From Yinghuangia elevatio (GTDB taxonomy: Bacteria; Actinomycetota; Actinomycetes; Streptomycetales; Streptomycetaceae), in contig NZ_JBEZFP010000012.1 of NCBI RefSeq assembly GCF_040649515.1, positions 1 through 64,000 on the forward strand: a stretch of 64,000 nt of DNA, given 5' to 3'. Position numbers and translations under genes: made by a program. This document shows, in pieces, positions 8,077-16,587 of the stretch; position 1 is the stretch's first letter; the number at the start of each line of letters is the position of its first letter. The notes under the pieces are model-generated. The model did not search any database and was not told the DNA's origin. It was given only the letters and a program-made list of their open reading frames with translations.

Positions 8077-9495
8077 CTACGCCGTGAGAAGATCCCGCAT
8101 CCTATCCCGCAAGTCGCGTATGCCCGGGTACGAGGCTCGGGCTGCGGTGTAGCCGTAAAGCCCACGCAACTGCTCGACCACGCGGCCGGATTGGGTGTGC
8201 TCCGCGACGTCCATCGCGCCGCTTGCAGCGCGTACCCCGGCACTGTGGTCGCCCTGTATGAACAGCACCTCGGCCAAGCCGATGCGATCCAGGGCGAGGC
8301 TTCGGAGGCCCGTGCGACCACGCGTCTCGATCGCCTGCGTGATGTTTCGCCGTGCCGGCTCTGCGTACTTGGGGTCGAACCGCGCAAGCTCCAGCCAGCG
8401 ACCGCCAGTGACGCCGGCGATCTCGGCTTCCCCGTAGTAGGCAATCCAGTGCGGCTCGTCTGTGGCGACGGCATTTGCGAACGTGTCCTCGGCCGTGGCG
8501 GTTGCGCGGCGGAACGCCTCTACACGCCCGAGCTTCGCGTACGCCCATGCCTCGCGCGTATGCAGCATGGACATCACCGCGGGGGTCGCATGACCTTGAG
8601 CCCCGTCCCGCGCCAACCTGATGATGTCGAGGGCGTCGTTCGCGCGGTCGAGGTACAGGTACTGCCGGGCCAGTCCTGCTAGAACCTTCGCTCCGTAAGG
8701 CCGGTCACCAGCGGCCTTCGCGGACTGGACGGCCATGAGGTAGTAGTCCTGGGCTGTCTTCTGCATGCCGCAGTCCCACGACATCGTGGCCGCGGAGCCT
8801 GCCAGTTCGGCCATGACCGCGTACAGACGACGTTGGATGCGACGGGGATGTGGGACCTTCAACAGGTCCGCGACCTCACTAAGCTGCCCGACGACCGCCT
8901 TGCGGTGAATGCCCCCACCGAACTGGTGATCCCACTGGCGGAACACGCGGGCAGCGTGCTCAAGCTGGGACACCTCATCTTCGCCGACCCCCCGTGCACG
9001 ACCCGACCATTGCTCCTTCGGGTCGTCCCGCAGCCATCGCTCAAGAGACTCGACCAGCGTCGGGCCGAGGCTGCCGGCCAGCACTGCCACCGCCGCAGTC
9101 CGACGGTCCATCACGAGATCGCTCCTTGTGTATCGCCTTACCATGTCGGTGACTTGCCGAGGATCCCACACGAGCGAGACGCCACTCCCGCTGCTTGCAT
9201 CTGGGAGGGCACCTTCCCACGCGCGGTCAGCCAGACCGAGCATCCGCCCAGGGATTCGGATGCCGTCAGCGATTCGCTCGATCACCGCAAGCTTTTCAAT
9301 GGCGTGACGCGAATTGATGACGTCGCTGACGCGGTTGGGCGTCAACTCGCACGCCCTCGCGATGGCGGACGCCGAAATACCTGACGACTTGATCACCGCG
9401 AACACGACGCTGAAATCGCGTCGTTGGCACGCGGCGATCATCTCCGGCTTGACTAACAGCCGCGGCATGACGTCGGCGATGCTTGTCCCGGACAT
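8077..9495 (-). CDS. HTH-TPR transcriptional regulator
   Basis: 472 aa. An N-terminal helix-turn-helix at about 35-65 (SASAIARACELTPNRVSDVI) is followed by a long helical region of TPR-like repeats (for example AVQSAKAAGDRPYGAKVLAGLA). This architecture is common in Streptomyces regulators and often controls an adjacent small gene. The stop is followed after 13 bases by the SLOG gene. The ATG at 9493-9495 is used. Being at the cargo end, it is less likely to be the main lysogeny repressor than the XRE protein at 46-47 kb. Confidence 0.8.
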   Translation of the reverse strand: MSGTSIADVMPRLLVKPEMIAACQRRDFSVVFAVIKSSGISASAIARACELTPNRVSDVINSRHAIEKLAVIERIADGIRIPGRMLGLADRAWEGALPDASSGSGVSLVWDPRQVTDMVRRYTRSDLVMDRRTAAVAVLAGSLGPTLVESLERWLRDDPKEQWSGRARGVGEDEVSQLEHAARVFRQWDHQFGGGIHRKAVVGQLSEVADLLKVPHPRRIQRRLYAVMAELAGSAATMSWDCGMQKTAQDYYLMAVQSAKAAGDRPYGAKVLAGLARQYLYLDRANDALDIIRLARDGAQGHATPAVMSMLHTREAWAYAKLGRVEAFRRATATAEDTFANAVATDEPHWIAYYGEAEIAGVTGGRWLELARFDPKYAEPARRNITQAIETRGRTGLRSLALDRIGLAEVLFIQGDHSAGVRAASGAMDVAEHTQSGRVVEQLRGLYGYTAARASYPGIRDLRDRMRDLLTA

Positions 9496-9755
9496 CCGCC
9501 CCCCTGGGCCGGGTAATGGTGGCCAGATCCAGTGTGCCGGGGATCTCCGTACTTACCGTCGGGTTCACCCAAGGTGGGTACCCCATACGCGCTTGGACGC
9601 CCCTCGACGTCCCCTTTGACTGGTCATGGGCAGCTCAAGGGGCGGCCGGCTCCCCCGAACGAACCCTTGAGCTACCACGTAGGCGCAGTGCCTCGTCGGC
9701 TGTAGTCGCTGGCCGGCGGGGCACTGTCACCAGCTCAAGATGCAGGGGGCACTTG
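9496..9755. promoter_or_regulatory. Divergent intergenic region, with inverted repeat at 9567-9579
   Basis: 260 bases between the minus-strand HTH-TPR gene and the plus-strand small genes. It holds an ACCCA-AGG-TGGGT inverted repeat (9567-9579), a candidate operator for the HTH-TPR protein. No convincing -10/-35 pair was identified. Confidence 0.4.
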
Positions 9756-9971
9756 ATGACCAAGTCGGCCGCAGAATCGCCGACCTCCACGAGCCAGCCA
9801 CTTGGCCTACCCGAACTCGGTGCGATCGTCGAGACGTTCGAGCACGGTCGCCAGCGGGTGATGGACGTGACGGGCCGCGGTGGCGAGCGGACCGTCTACC
9901 TGAGACCCGAATGCGGCGGTCTCGAATGGACGGTCCGTGCGGCCAACTGGCGACAGGTGGTCAAGCCGTGA
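9756..9971 (+). CDS. Small conserved actinobacterial protein, unknown function
   Basis: 71 aa. ATG with GCAGGGGGC upstream. It has a Ser/Thr-rich start, then a compact domain containing GRGGERTVYLRPECGG and a C-terminal WTVRAANW. No known function. The stop overlaps the next start (GTGA), so it is the first gene of a short plus-strand operon opposite the HTH-TPR regulator, a layout seen around such regulators in Streptomyces. Confidence 0.65.
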   Translation: MTKSAAESPTSTSQPLGLPELGAIVETFEHGRQRVMDVTGRGGERTVYLRPECGGLEWTVRAANWRQVVKP

Positions 9972-10312
9972 CGAAGGCCCCCAGCGTGGAAGTGACGTCA
10001 CTGGCGCCGGAGACCGTGGCGGGACTGCCGTACCCGAACAGGTCCATCGAACTGGGCTGGCCGCGGGCGGCCATTGAAGGCGTCGACGGACGCTACGTCG
10101 AACGGAGCCTCTTTCTGCGCACCTCGCCGATGGAGGCGTGCGAACTGGCGCTCGCCATCCAGGAGATCATGCCGGCCTCCGTCATGGCCGAGGCGAGGCG
10201 ACGTCGCGAGCACGGCGAGGCGTGTTCGGATACAGGCGTACTGAGGCTGCTACGTGACGGCTTGCTGCGCTGGGCCGAGAAGGACGGCGAAGGAGACGCC
10301 CATGCAGCCTGA
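9968..10312 (+). CDS. Hypothetical protein
   Basis: 114 aa from a GTG overlapping the previous stop. Mixed sequence with a helical C-terminal half rich in Arg and Glu; no motif recognised. Its 3' end overlaps the next gene by 11 bases, so the three genes are probably translated together. Confidence 0.6.
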   Translation: MTKAPSVEVTSLAPETVAGLPYPNRSIELGWPRAAIEGVDGRYVERSLFLRTSPMEACELALAIQEIMPASVMAEARRRREHGEACSDTGVLRLLRDGLLRWAEKDGEGDAHAA

Positions 10313-10679
10313 CTCGGATGCGCCGCTCCCTTCACCGCCCCGTCGAGCACGCCAGCAGCGTGTCTTGCTGCCGGGCGGAGGCACTGGGTTTCTGTTGGGC
10401 GTTGAGCGCGGCGTGGCTCGCGCCTTGGACCCCGAAACCGGAGACACGCAGACCTTCGCCGCGCACCTGGTGCGAGACGCACCGCGAGGCGCACAGGGCG
10501 CAGGCCCGACGACCACACCGACGCCCGATCGACGTTCCGTCGAAGAGCGGATCGAGCAGGCGACTGAATCGTTCACCTCCTCGCGGATGAGGGCGTTCGC
10601 ACGGCTGGAGGCGGAGGAGCCCCAGGGGGCCCCATCGGCTGGCGACAAGGATCAACCACACCCCGACTCGGATGCCTAG
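10302..10679 (+). CDS. Hypothetical protein
   Basis: 125 aa. ATG with GGCGAAGGAGACGCC upstream. A short ordered part around GGTGFLLGVERGVARALDPE looks like a small beta domain; the remainder is Pro/Glu/Ala-rich and likely disordered. Unknown function. It overlaps the preceding gene. Confidence 0.55.
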   Translation: MQPDSDAPLPSPPRRARQQRVLLPGGGTGFLLGVERGVARALDPETGDTQTFAAHLVRDAPRGAQGAGPTTTPTPDRRSVEERIEQATESFTSSRMRAFARLEAEEPQGAPSAGDKDQPHPDSDA

Positions 10680-10689
10680 GAGATGCGCT

Positions 10690-10857
10690 GTGAACTACGA
10701 GGAATATCGCGCCGCTCAGGAGCTGCGGCGAAGCGCGAGTCAGACGCAGCCCGTGCCCGGACAGGAGACAGCCGCGCACGAGGAGGCCGCCACTTCGACA
10801 ACGCGGGGGCGGCCCTCGTCGTCCTCGCAGGACTCGCGCAACTCGCCTACGAGTTGA
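10690..10857 (+). CDS. Small ORF, frame uncertain
   Basis: 55 aa from GTG after TAGGAGATGC. The first 15 residues (NYEEYRAAQELRR) look real, but the end is a Ser/Thr-rich run. The +1 frame (10683-10868) ends with AALVVLAGLAQLAYEL, a possible membrane helix. Either the true gene switches frame here or one frame is a shadow. Confidence 0.35.
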   Translation: MNYEEYRAAQELRRSASQTQPVPGQETAAHEEAATSTTRGRPSSSSQDSRNSPTS

Positions 10858-11011
10858 CCCCGCCGTAGGCAAGCTCCTACGGCCCTCAGCGTCCGTGCGC
10901 AGGCCCCTAACGGGTGCTTCGCCGGGCTGTACCACCGCACGACGGCGCAACGCAGCCGCGGGCGCCGGGTTCGGCAGTTCGTACCCACCCAAGACCGGGA
11001 GGAGATACGTC

Positions 11012-11461
11012 ATGACCGTGACCGACGTGCAAGTGCGCGACCCGAGGGAACTCCTCGGCGATGACCTGTGGGTGCGCACCATCACCCTGATGTTGCGCGA
11101 CAAGCCGCTGTGGGACCGCGTGATGGCCGAGCGCGTCCTTGGCCAGGCCGTGGCCTACCTGATCACCGCATTCGAGACCTGGGACATCGAACCGGGCATG
11201 GAGATCGGCTGTGGCGAGCTGATCGACGAGGGCGTGCACGCGCTCATCCTCGACACCGCCAACTACCGAACGCTCTGCGAGCGGTACATGGGCGAGGGCC
11301 GGTTCCTCGACCACATCCCGGAGATCGACCGCAAGGCCGACGGCACCGTGATGCGCACCGCAGCCGTGATCCAGCAGCACGGCTTCGAGATCGACTGGCC
11401 GCTGTGGGAGCGCGATGCGGTGAAGTGCACGCCGTGCGCCCCGGGGGCCAAGTGCCACTGA
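11012..11461 (+). CDS. Hypothetical protein
   Basis: 149 aa with a strong GGGAGGAG ribosome site. Largely helical acidic protein ending in a Cys-containing tail (KCTPCAPGAKCH). No family recognised. It lies alone between the small-gene operon and a methyltransferase, with an imperfect hairpin after it. The 150 bases before it show no other gene. Confidence 0.6.
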   Translation: MTVTDVQVRDPRELLGDDLWVRTITLMLRDKPLWDRVMAERVLGQAVAYLITAFETWDIEPGMEIGCGELIDEGVHALILDTANYRTLCERYMGEGRFLDHIPEIDRKADGTVMRTAAVIQQHGFEIDWPLWERDAVKCTPCAPGAKCH

Positions 11462-11481
11462 TCCACAACTGAACACGCCGG

Positions 11482-11509
11482 CCGGCGACGCTCCGCGGGG
11501 CGCCGCCGG
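11482..11509. terminator. Imperfect GC hairpin
   Basis: CCGGCGACGC pairs with GCGCCGCCGG (one mismatch) 20 bases after the stop of the preceding gene. There is no U-tract, so the assignment is tentative. The remaining bases to 11661 hold no readable gene. Confidence 0.45.
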
Positions 11510-11661
11510 TTCGGCACGCCCGCTCATTTTCGCAGGTCAGAACACGTTTGAGGGAATCTCTGCGAGTCTCCAGCGATCAAGAATCGGCCTGAGTAGCGTT
11601 GCCGCGTCGACGTTCATACGGGGCCTGAATCGCCCCCGAAACGAAGGTGCGCGGATCGCCT

Positions 11662-12327
11662 ATGAGCATCAGCACGGCCGACTACTGGGACACCTACTAC
11701 CCGAGCCTCGACGAGAGTGATCGCGACGAATTGCTCGGCAAGGGCTTCTCCTGGACACAGTGGGACCACCACGGGCCCGACGAGGGGTTCCTGCAACAAC
11801 CGGACACAGCCCTCGAATTGGGCTCCGGGTTCGGGGTGCATGCGGCGTACCTGGCCATGAAGGGAGTGCGGACCACGGGAGTGGACATCTCCCCCGTCCA
11901 GCACGGGCGCGCATGCCGCATGTGGGGCGACGTGCCCGACCTGCGATTCGAGCTGGAAGACGTGCGCGACTATCTGGCCGAGACCAACGAGACGTACGAC
12001 GCCATCTACTCGGTGTGGGCGGCCTCGTGGTTCACAAACCCCGCTGAACTCGTGCCGCTGGTCCGTGACCGGCTCAACCCTGGCGGGGTGTACGCCTTCT
12101 CTCAAGCACCTGCCGTCGAGGGCTGTTACGGGGCGCAGGGCATGCACGTGAACGGCTTCAAGGGCAAGAAGGGCGGCATTGCCCGCTGGTTCTACACGCC
12201 CGACATGTGGAACGGCATCCTGCGTAACTACGGCTTCCTCAACGTCGAGGCTGAGATCATCGAAGCCCCCGACCCGGAAGACCTCGGCACGCTCCTCGTG
12301 CGAGCGGTCGTCCCGCCTGGAGGGTGA
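11662..12327 (+). CDS. Class I SAM-dependent methyltransferase
   Basis: 221 aa. The SAM-binding motif LELGSGFGVHAAYLA is at about 53-67, an acidic loop TGVDIS follows at about 73-78, and a motif-II-like AIYSVWAASWF at about 115-125. The Rossmann methyltransferase fold is clear; the substrate is not. It could modify DNA, a small molecule or a protein. The ATG is chosen because preceding codons lack a ribosome site. It is the last plus-strand cargo gene and converges with the ribonucleotide reductase gene. Confidence 0.8.
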   Translation: MSISTADYWDTYYPSLDESDRDELLGKGFSWTQWDHHGPDEGFLQQPDTALELGSGFGVHAAYLAMKGVRTTGVDISPVQHGRACRMWGDVPDLRFELEDVRDYLAETNETYDAIYSVWAASWFTNPAELVPLVRDRLNPGGVYAFSQAPAVEGCYGAQGMHVNGFKGKKGGIARWFYTPDMWNGILRNYGFLNVEAEIIEAPDPEDLGTLLVRAVVPPGG

Positions 12328-12348
12328 GCAGCCGCCCCGAACGCATGC

Positions 12349-12382
12349 AGAAGCCCCCCTGGAACTCATCAGGGGGGCTTCT
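12349..12382. terminator. Bidirectional terminator
   Basis: Perfect 12-bp inverted repeat AGAAGCCCCCCT with a 10-nt loop, between the convergent methyltransferase and ribonucleotide reductase genes. Confidence 0.9.
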
Positions 12383-12390
12383 CGCACAAC

Positions 12391-14514
12391 TCAGCGGATC
12401 GGGCACGCCCCTGAGGCACAGTCCCCGTCGGTCGAGTCCTCGACGCATGTCAGCTCGTACGTGGCGAACTCCTCGGCGGTGATCCGTTCGTACGGCGCCT
12501 GCGCACGGGTGCCGTCGACCATGACCGTGGTGCCCTTCAGGGCAGGCAGCCAACGGCGGACGATCTCCATCGTGTGCTCAAGGTCCAAGCCCTCGGGCAC
12601 GTTGGCGGTGAAGGACACCGCGTTGTCGGCGTACTCCCGCTGGTACATCGCCTGGAAGGCGAGCATCCGATCGAGACTCAGTTCGGCCGCGGACTCAACG
12701 ATCGCCGGGTCGTAGCCCATCGCCTCAACCTCGGCGACAAGCTTGTCCTTCGTGGGGAACGTGACGACGACCGTGTTGCCGGACTGGTCGTAGATGCACG
12801 TCTCGACGTCGTACCCCTGCGCCGCGAACTCCTCCACGGTCTTGGCCTGCGCCGCGTCGGTGATCGAATAGCGCACGCGGCGCAGGAAGTGCCGGCCGTA
12901 GATTGGATGGATGCCCTCGCTTACTCCGGGCAACTTCGCGATCGTGCCCGTCGGGGCGACCGTCGTCACCTTCACCGGCTCCGGGATCCGCAGCGAGTAC
13001 GCGTACTCCCGCGCGGTGTCTCGCACAGAGTCACGCGCCAAGGTCAGCAGCGCGTGGAAGCCTTCCGCCTCGGGGGCGTCGGAGTAGCGGAGGCCGCTCT
13101 TCGCCAGGAAGCCCTGGACTCCGAGATGGCCGACGCCGATGCGTCGGTTCTTCGCCAGCAGGCCGGCCTGCTCCGCGTCGTTCACGTCTCCGTAGGTGGC
13201 GCGGATCAGGAAGCGGGCCATGAGCTCGTGCGCTCGGAAAAGCCCTTGGCTGTCGTAGTGGCCGTGCTTCTTGGTCGGTGCGAACGCATCGAGGTTGACG
13301 TGACCGAGATTGCAGTTCTCCCACGCTTCGAGCGCGATCTCTCCGCAGGGATTCGTGGCGATGACCTGCCCGACCTCGCCCACGTTGGAGTGGCTGGAGT
13401 TCCAGTACCCGGGCTCGCCGTTGCGCAGCATGCCCTCGACGACCTTGCGGTGCACCGTCCATGCCAACTCGGCGCCGCCGGGCCCGAAGTCGTCGACGCG
13501 GTCGCCGTTCAGGTAGTCGATGAAGTCCTCGTCGATCTCAACGGAGATGTTCGTCGTCCAGTGCTTCCCGGTGTCCTGCTTGCAGGCCAGGAACTCTTCA
13601 ACGTGCGGGTCGTCCCACGCGCAGATCGCCATGCGGGCCGAGCGGCGGACGCCACCCGAGACGACGCATTCAGCGATGGCGTGGTCGATCTCCATGGCCT
13701 CGGTCGGCTTCAAGTGTCCGTGTCGGCTGGTTCGCACAGGCTCGAAGGAGCCCCAGATCTGGATCTCGGTTACATCCACGGTCACGTTGTTCAGGACGCG
13801 TGCCACCTCGGCCATCATGCGGGCGAACGGGCCGGGGCCGGATGCCGTGCCGCCGAAGGTCTTGAGGCGCGAGCCCTTGCAGCGGACGCGCGACACGTCG
13901 TAGACGCGCTGGCGGTGCTTGACCTCGTCTTCGGTCATGAACGTGTCGATCAGGTCCGTAAGTGCGGATGCCCAGCCTTCGCGGGAGTCCTCGACCTCGA
14001 AGGCGCCGGCCCAGTCGGAGTCGTACTCCGTCGACAGGAGGCCGGCCGCCTTCATCTCGTCGAAGTCCTGGTGCATCGGATCGCACACGATGTGCACGTC
14101 GAGTTCCCGGCGCGGGGCGCCGTACGGCTCCAGGTACTTCGACGAGTAGTTCGAGCCGACACCGCCGCCCTCCATGAGGCGCAGGAACGTGAACTCGAAG
14201 TGCCGGGACAGCTTCTCCCCCCAGCCGGCCACGTGGCAGTTGAAGAGGTACTGCCTCCCCTTCACACCGGAAGCCCACAGGTGCCGCCCTGCGGGGATTA
14301 TCGCGAACCGGTCCATATAGGAGACCAGTTCCTCGTACTCGGCCGCCACACAGGCATCCCAGCCCTCACGCGGGCCGTGCACAAGCGCCAGGTTCCCCTG
14401 GGCGACACGGCGGACGGTCTCGGGCCACGTTTCCTTCGTGCCGTCGGCCTTGGTCCGCGAGTACGTCCGTTCGTACACGGTCTGCCCGGTCGGGCCGAAG
14501 GGGGTTTCGCTCAA
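12391..14514 (-). CDS. nrdJ: Adenosylcobalamin-dependent (class II) ribonucleoside-triphosphate reductase
   Basis: 707 aa, full length for the monomeric class II enzyme of the Lactobacillus leichmannii type. Reduces ribonucleotides to deoxyribonucleotides for phage DNA synthesis. Visible motifs: LFNCHVAGWG near 90, GGGVGSNYSS near 115, NPCGEIALE followed by NCNLGHV near 395-410, APTGTIA near 525, and a C-terminal CASGAC redox pair (Cys699, Cys704) as in the leichmannii enzyme. TTG start with GAGGAG upstream. It is the last gene of the leftward replication region and is separated from it by a terminator. It depends on host-made coenzyme B12. Confidence 0.95.
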   Translation of the reverse strand: MSETPFGPTGQTVYERTYSRTKADGTKETWPETVRRVAQGNLALVHGPREGWDACVAAEYEELVSYMDRFAIIPAGRHLWASGVKGRQYLFNCHVAGWGEKLSRHFEFTFLRLMEGGGVGSNYSSKYLEPYGAPRRELDVHIVCDPMHQDFDEMKAAGLLSTEYDSDWAGAFEVEDSREGWASALTDLIDTFMTEDEVKHRQRVYDVSRVRCKGSRLKTFGGTASGPGPFARMMAEVARVLNNVTVDVTEIQIWGSFEPVRTSRHGHLKPTEAMEIDHAIAECVVSGGVRRSARMAICAWDDPHVEEFLACKQDTGKHWTTNISVEIDEDFIDYLNGDRVDDFGPGGAELAWTVHRKVVEGMLRNGEPGYWNSSHSNVGEVGQVIATNPCGEIALEAWENCNLGHVNLDAFAPTKKHGHYDSQGLFRAHELMARFLIRATYGDVNDAEQAGLLAKNRRIGVGHLGVQGFLAKSGLRYSDAPEAEGFHALLTLARDSVRDTAREYAYSLRIPEPVKVTTVAPTGTIAKLPGVSEGIHPIYGRHFLRRVRYSITDAAQAKTVEEFAAQGYDVETCIYDQSGNTVVVTFPTKDKLVAEVEAMGYDPAIVESAAELSLDRMLAFQAMYQREYADNAVSFTANVPEGLDLEHTMEIVRRWLPALKGTTVMVDGTRAQAPYERITAEEFATYELTCVEDSTDGDCASGACPIR

Positions 14515-14595
14515 CGTTTCCGCTCCTCAATGCCAAGCCCACGGGCCCGGCAGGATGTGTTTTGCCGACTGAGAAAGCCGGCCCCATGGCGCGGA

Positions 14596-14629
14596 GAGGG
14601 CCTGGAGACCGAATTGCCTCCAGGCCCTC
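14596..14629. terminator. Terminator between sigma-like operon and nrdJ
   Basis: Perfect 12-bp inverted repeat GAGGGCCTGGAG with a 10-nt loop, just after the stop of the region-4-like gene on the minus strand. Confidence 0.85.
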
Positions 14630-14636
14630 CGCCTTC

Positions 14637-15032
14637 CTAGGCCGCGTCCTCGTAGCTGATTTCGGCGTCGTAGCCGTCGATGTACCGTTCGCCGTTCAGG
14701 TGAGCCGTGAGCTTCCCGACCGCGCGCTCCGTCGCCTCCTGGGCCGACTGCTTTCGCACACCGCGAGTGGCCGCGATCTCCTCGTACGCCATGTCCAGGC
14801 CGTACCGCAGAACAAGAGAGGTGCGCTCGACCAGCGTGAGGTCCGCGTGCACGTAGCCGTGCCGGACGTCAGCCAGGTGCGCGAACAGCGGGGAACCCTT
14901 CTTCGGGTCGCGGTACCCGCGCGGCATGTCTGCATCGGGAAGCGTGTCGATCTTCATGCCGTACGCCGCCTCGCTGTCCCACACCGCGGGCAGCAGATGC
15001 TCCACCAGGGCCCGGTTGTAGCCGCCGCTCAC
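14637..15032 (-). CDS. Sigma factor region 4-like protein (half of a split sigma?)
   Basis: 131 aa from a GTG that overlaps the stop of the previous gene (GTGA). The second half reads as a sigma region 4 helix-turn-helix: LTLVERTSLVLRYG, then MAYEEIAATRGVRKQSA, then ATERAVGKLTAHL. In sigma factors this part binds the -35 box. The N-terminal half is unassigned. The upstream neighbour resembles region 2, so the two may form one functional sigma in two chains, as known for Bacillus SigO-RsoA. Alternatively it is an HTH regulator. Confidence 0.6.
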   Translation of the reverse strand: MSGGYNRALVEHLLPAVWDSEAAYGMKIDTLPDADMPRGYRDPKKGSPLFAHLADVRHGYVHADLTLVERTSLVLRYGLDMAYEEIAATRGVRKQSAQEATERAVGKLTAHLNGERYIDGYDAEISYEDAA

Positions 15033-15391
15033 ACAGCCTCCGACAGGGCCGCCGAGTTCGTCTCGAATGAAGTCAGGCGGGTACGACGGCTCGCCTCGGT
15101 GCGCACCTTCATCACGAGGTGCTGGTGCAGGCGTGTGGCCAGCACGCCGTATCCGAGGTGCGGGTCCGTTAGGCATTCGCGCACCATCTGCGGCTTGGAC
15201 GCGAGGATGATGACGGCTTCCTGGAAGGCGTCCTCGTACTCGATCGTCCGCGTGTCGGCGTACTGCTCGGCGAGGCGCCGTGCGGCCCGCTCGGCGACCT
15301 TCAGAGTCTCGGGGTCGTCCATAACCGACCAGTCCGCAAAAGCCTGTTCTGCGCTGGCGTACTCCGTCGTAGCAAGTTCGACGATGCTCAA
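15029..15391 (-). CDS. Sigma factor region 2-like protein (half of a split sigma?)
   Basis: 120 aa. TTG start overlaps the phosphoesterase stop (TTGA), and the stop overlaps the region-4-like gene. The central segment VAERAARRLAEQYADTRTI followed by EYEDAFQEAVIILA matches the helical pattern of sigma-70 region 2 (core RNA polymerase and -10 binding). A basic stretch (RTEASRRTRL) follows. It stops before any region 4. Coupled translation favours a 1:1 complex with its neighbour. Assignment is by pattern only. Confidence 0.55.
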   Translation of the reverse strand: MSIVELATTEYASAEQAFADWSVMDDPETLKVAERAARRLAEQYADTRTIEYEDAFQEAVIILASKPQMVRECLTDPHLGYGVLATRLHQHLVMKVRTEASRRTRLTSFETNSAALSEAV

Positions 15392-16587
15392 CTGACAACC
15401 TCCTTGACCGGGACGCGCCCGTCCTTGGTTACGGCGACGATCAGGCCCGGGGCCCCGATGGGGCCCTTCGCATGCCGCCACCACGTCGATTCGCTCTCCA
15501 GGGCCGGCACCTGGATGAAGGTGCGCGGGCCGTCGGCCTCGATCAGCTCGTGATGCAGATGGCCGGCGAGAAGCACGTCCGCTTGGTGCATGGCGCTTTC
15601 GCGGTTGAAGGCTTGGCCCTTCCACCACTCGAAGTGCTTGCCTGTGCGGAACTGATGGCCGTGGGCGTGGGCGACGACAGTCCCCGAGCAGTCGACGACG
15701 ACCGTCAGTTCGTCCGTGTCGGGCACGTAGAACTCGGCGTGGCGGAAACGGTCAGGGTTGAGGTCCGCGGCGTCCTTGACGGCGATCAGGGACTCGGTGT
15801 CGTGCGAATCGTCGTACCTCGTCACGCCCTTGCCGTTGATCCGCACGGCTTCGCCGTGGTTGCCGGGCACGGCGGCCATGGTGAGGCGTTGGCACAGCGG
15901 CGCGAACAGGAGAAGCGCGTGCAGCATGACGCGGCGCGTGAGCCTGATCTGTTCGCTCAGGGTGAGCGTCGTGCGGGCCGTATTAGCTCCGCCCTGCGAG
16001 ACGAAGCCCTCGACGTGATCGCCGAGCCATGCCACGTGGATGTGCTCTATGCGGAAGCGCAGCCGGTACTCGATGACGAGGTCGGCCGCCTTGTTCAGGC
16101 AGTCGATCGTGCGCTGAAGGGTGCCAGCCGGGCCATCGCCGTCTGCCTTGCCGAACTGCATGTCGCCGAGGGCGACGATCAGCGTGTGCGGCTCACCCGG
16201 GGGCAGCGGGAGTCCAGGGTGCAGGTTGATCGGCGTCGAGTCGATGGCGGCAAGTAGCTCGTCTATCGACGCACGCTCGCCCGTCCAATTAGCACACTGG
16301 CGCGCGAAGGTGAAGCGCGTGGACACACCGGTCTCGCCGTTCGCCATCGTCCACTCGGACGATCGGAAGCTGGCGACGGTCCACTCGGCCGGGTCGAGCC
16401 CCTGCCCCTTCAGTACGGCCGTGGCGGCGTCCTCGTTGGCCTCGAAGGACTCCCCCCGGATCGTCACTGTGGCCTCGTCGCCCTTGAGTTCGATCTGCTT
16501 AGTGAAGTCCCGGGCGGGGTCCGTCTGTCGGGGCTGCACGGCTGGGCCCACGGGCTTGGCCAGCAGCTCGTCAAGCAGCTCGCTCAC
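15388..16587 (-). CDS. Calcineurin-like metallophosphoesterase
   Basis: 399 aa from GTG 16587 (GGAAGGGGGC). Motif series of the superfamily: LGDMQFGK (the usual DxH has Gln in place of His), GDHVEG, GNHGE, HAHGHQ and GHLHHE, all in residues about 140-345. Phage members of this type are Mre11/SbcD-like DNases, consistent with its place among replication genes, but no partner ATPase is visible. An operator-like motif (16283-16297) lies inside the coding region. The start overlaps the end of the small HTH gene. Confidence 0.8.
   Translation of the reverse strand: MSELLDELLAKPVGPAVQPRQTDPARDFTKQIELKGDEATVTIRGESFEANEDAATAVLKGQGLDPAEWTVASFRSSEWTMANGETGVSTRFTFARQCANWTGERASIDELLAAIDSTPINLHPGLPLPPGEPHTLIVALGDMQFGKADGDGPAGTLQRTIDCLNKAADLVIEYRLRFRIEHIHVAWLGDHVEGFVSQGGANTARTTLTLSEQIRLTRRVMLHALLLFAPLCQRLTMAAVPGNHGEAVRINGKGVTRYDDSHDTESLIAVKDAADLNPDRFRHAEFYVPDTDELTVVVDCSGTVVAHAHGHQFRTGKHFEWWKGQAFNRESAMHQADVLLAGHLHHELIEADGPRTFIQVPALESESTWWRHAKGPIGAPGLIVAVTKDGRVPVKEVVS
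16283..16297 (-). promoter_or_regulatory. Operator-family motif inside the phosphoesterase gene
   Basis: Minus-strand GTGTGCTAATTGGAC, an exact consensus copy. It is intragenic, oriented with transcription, with no -10 box at 17-18 bp. Confidence 0.7.

Noticed and set aside
12574..14640. Long plus-strand frame opposite nrdJ
   Set aside because: It mirrors a full-length, motif-complete enzyme gene and has no recognisable domain.
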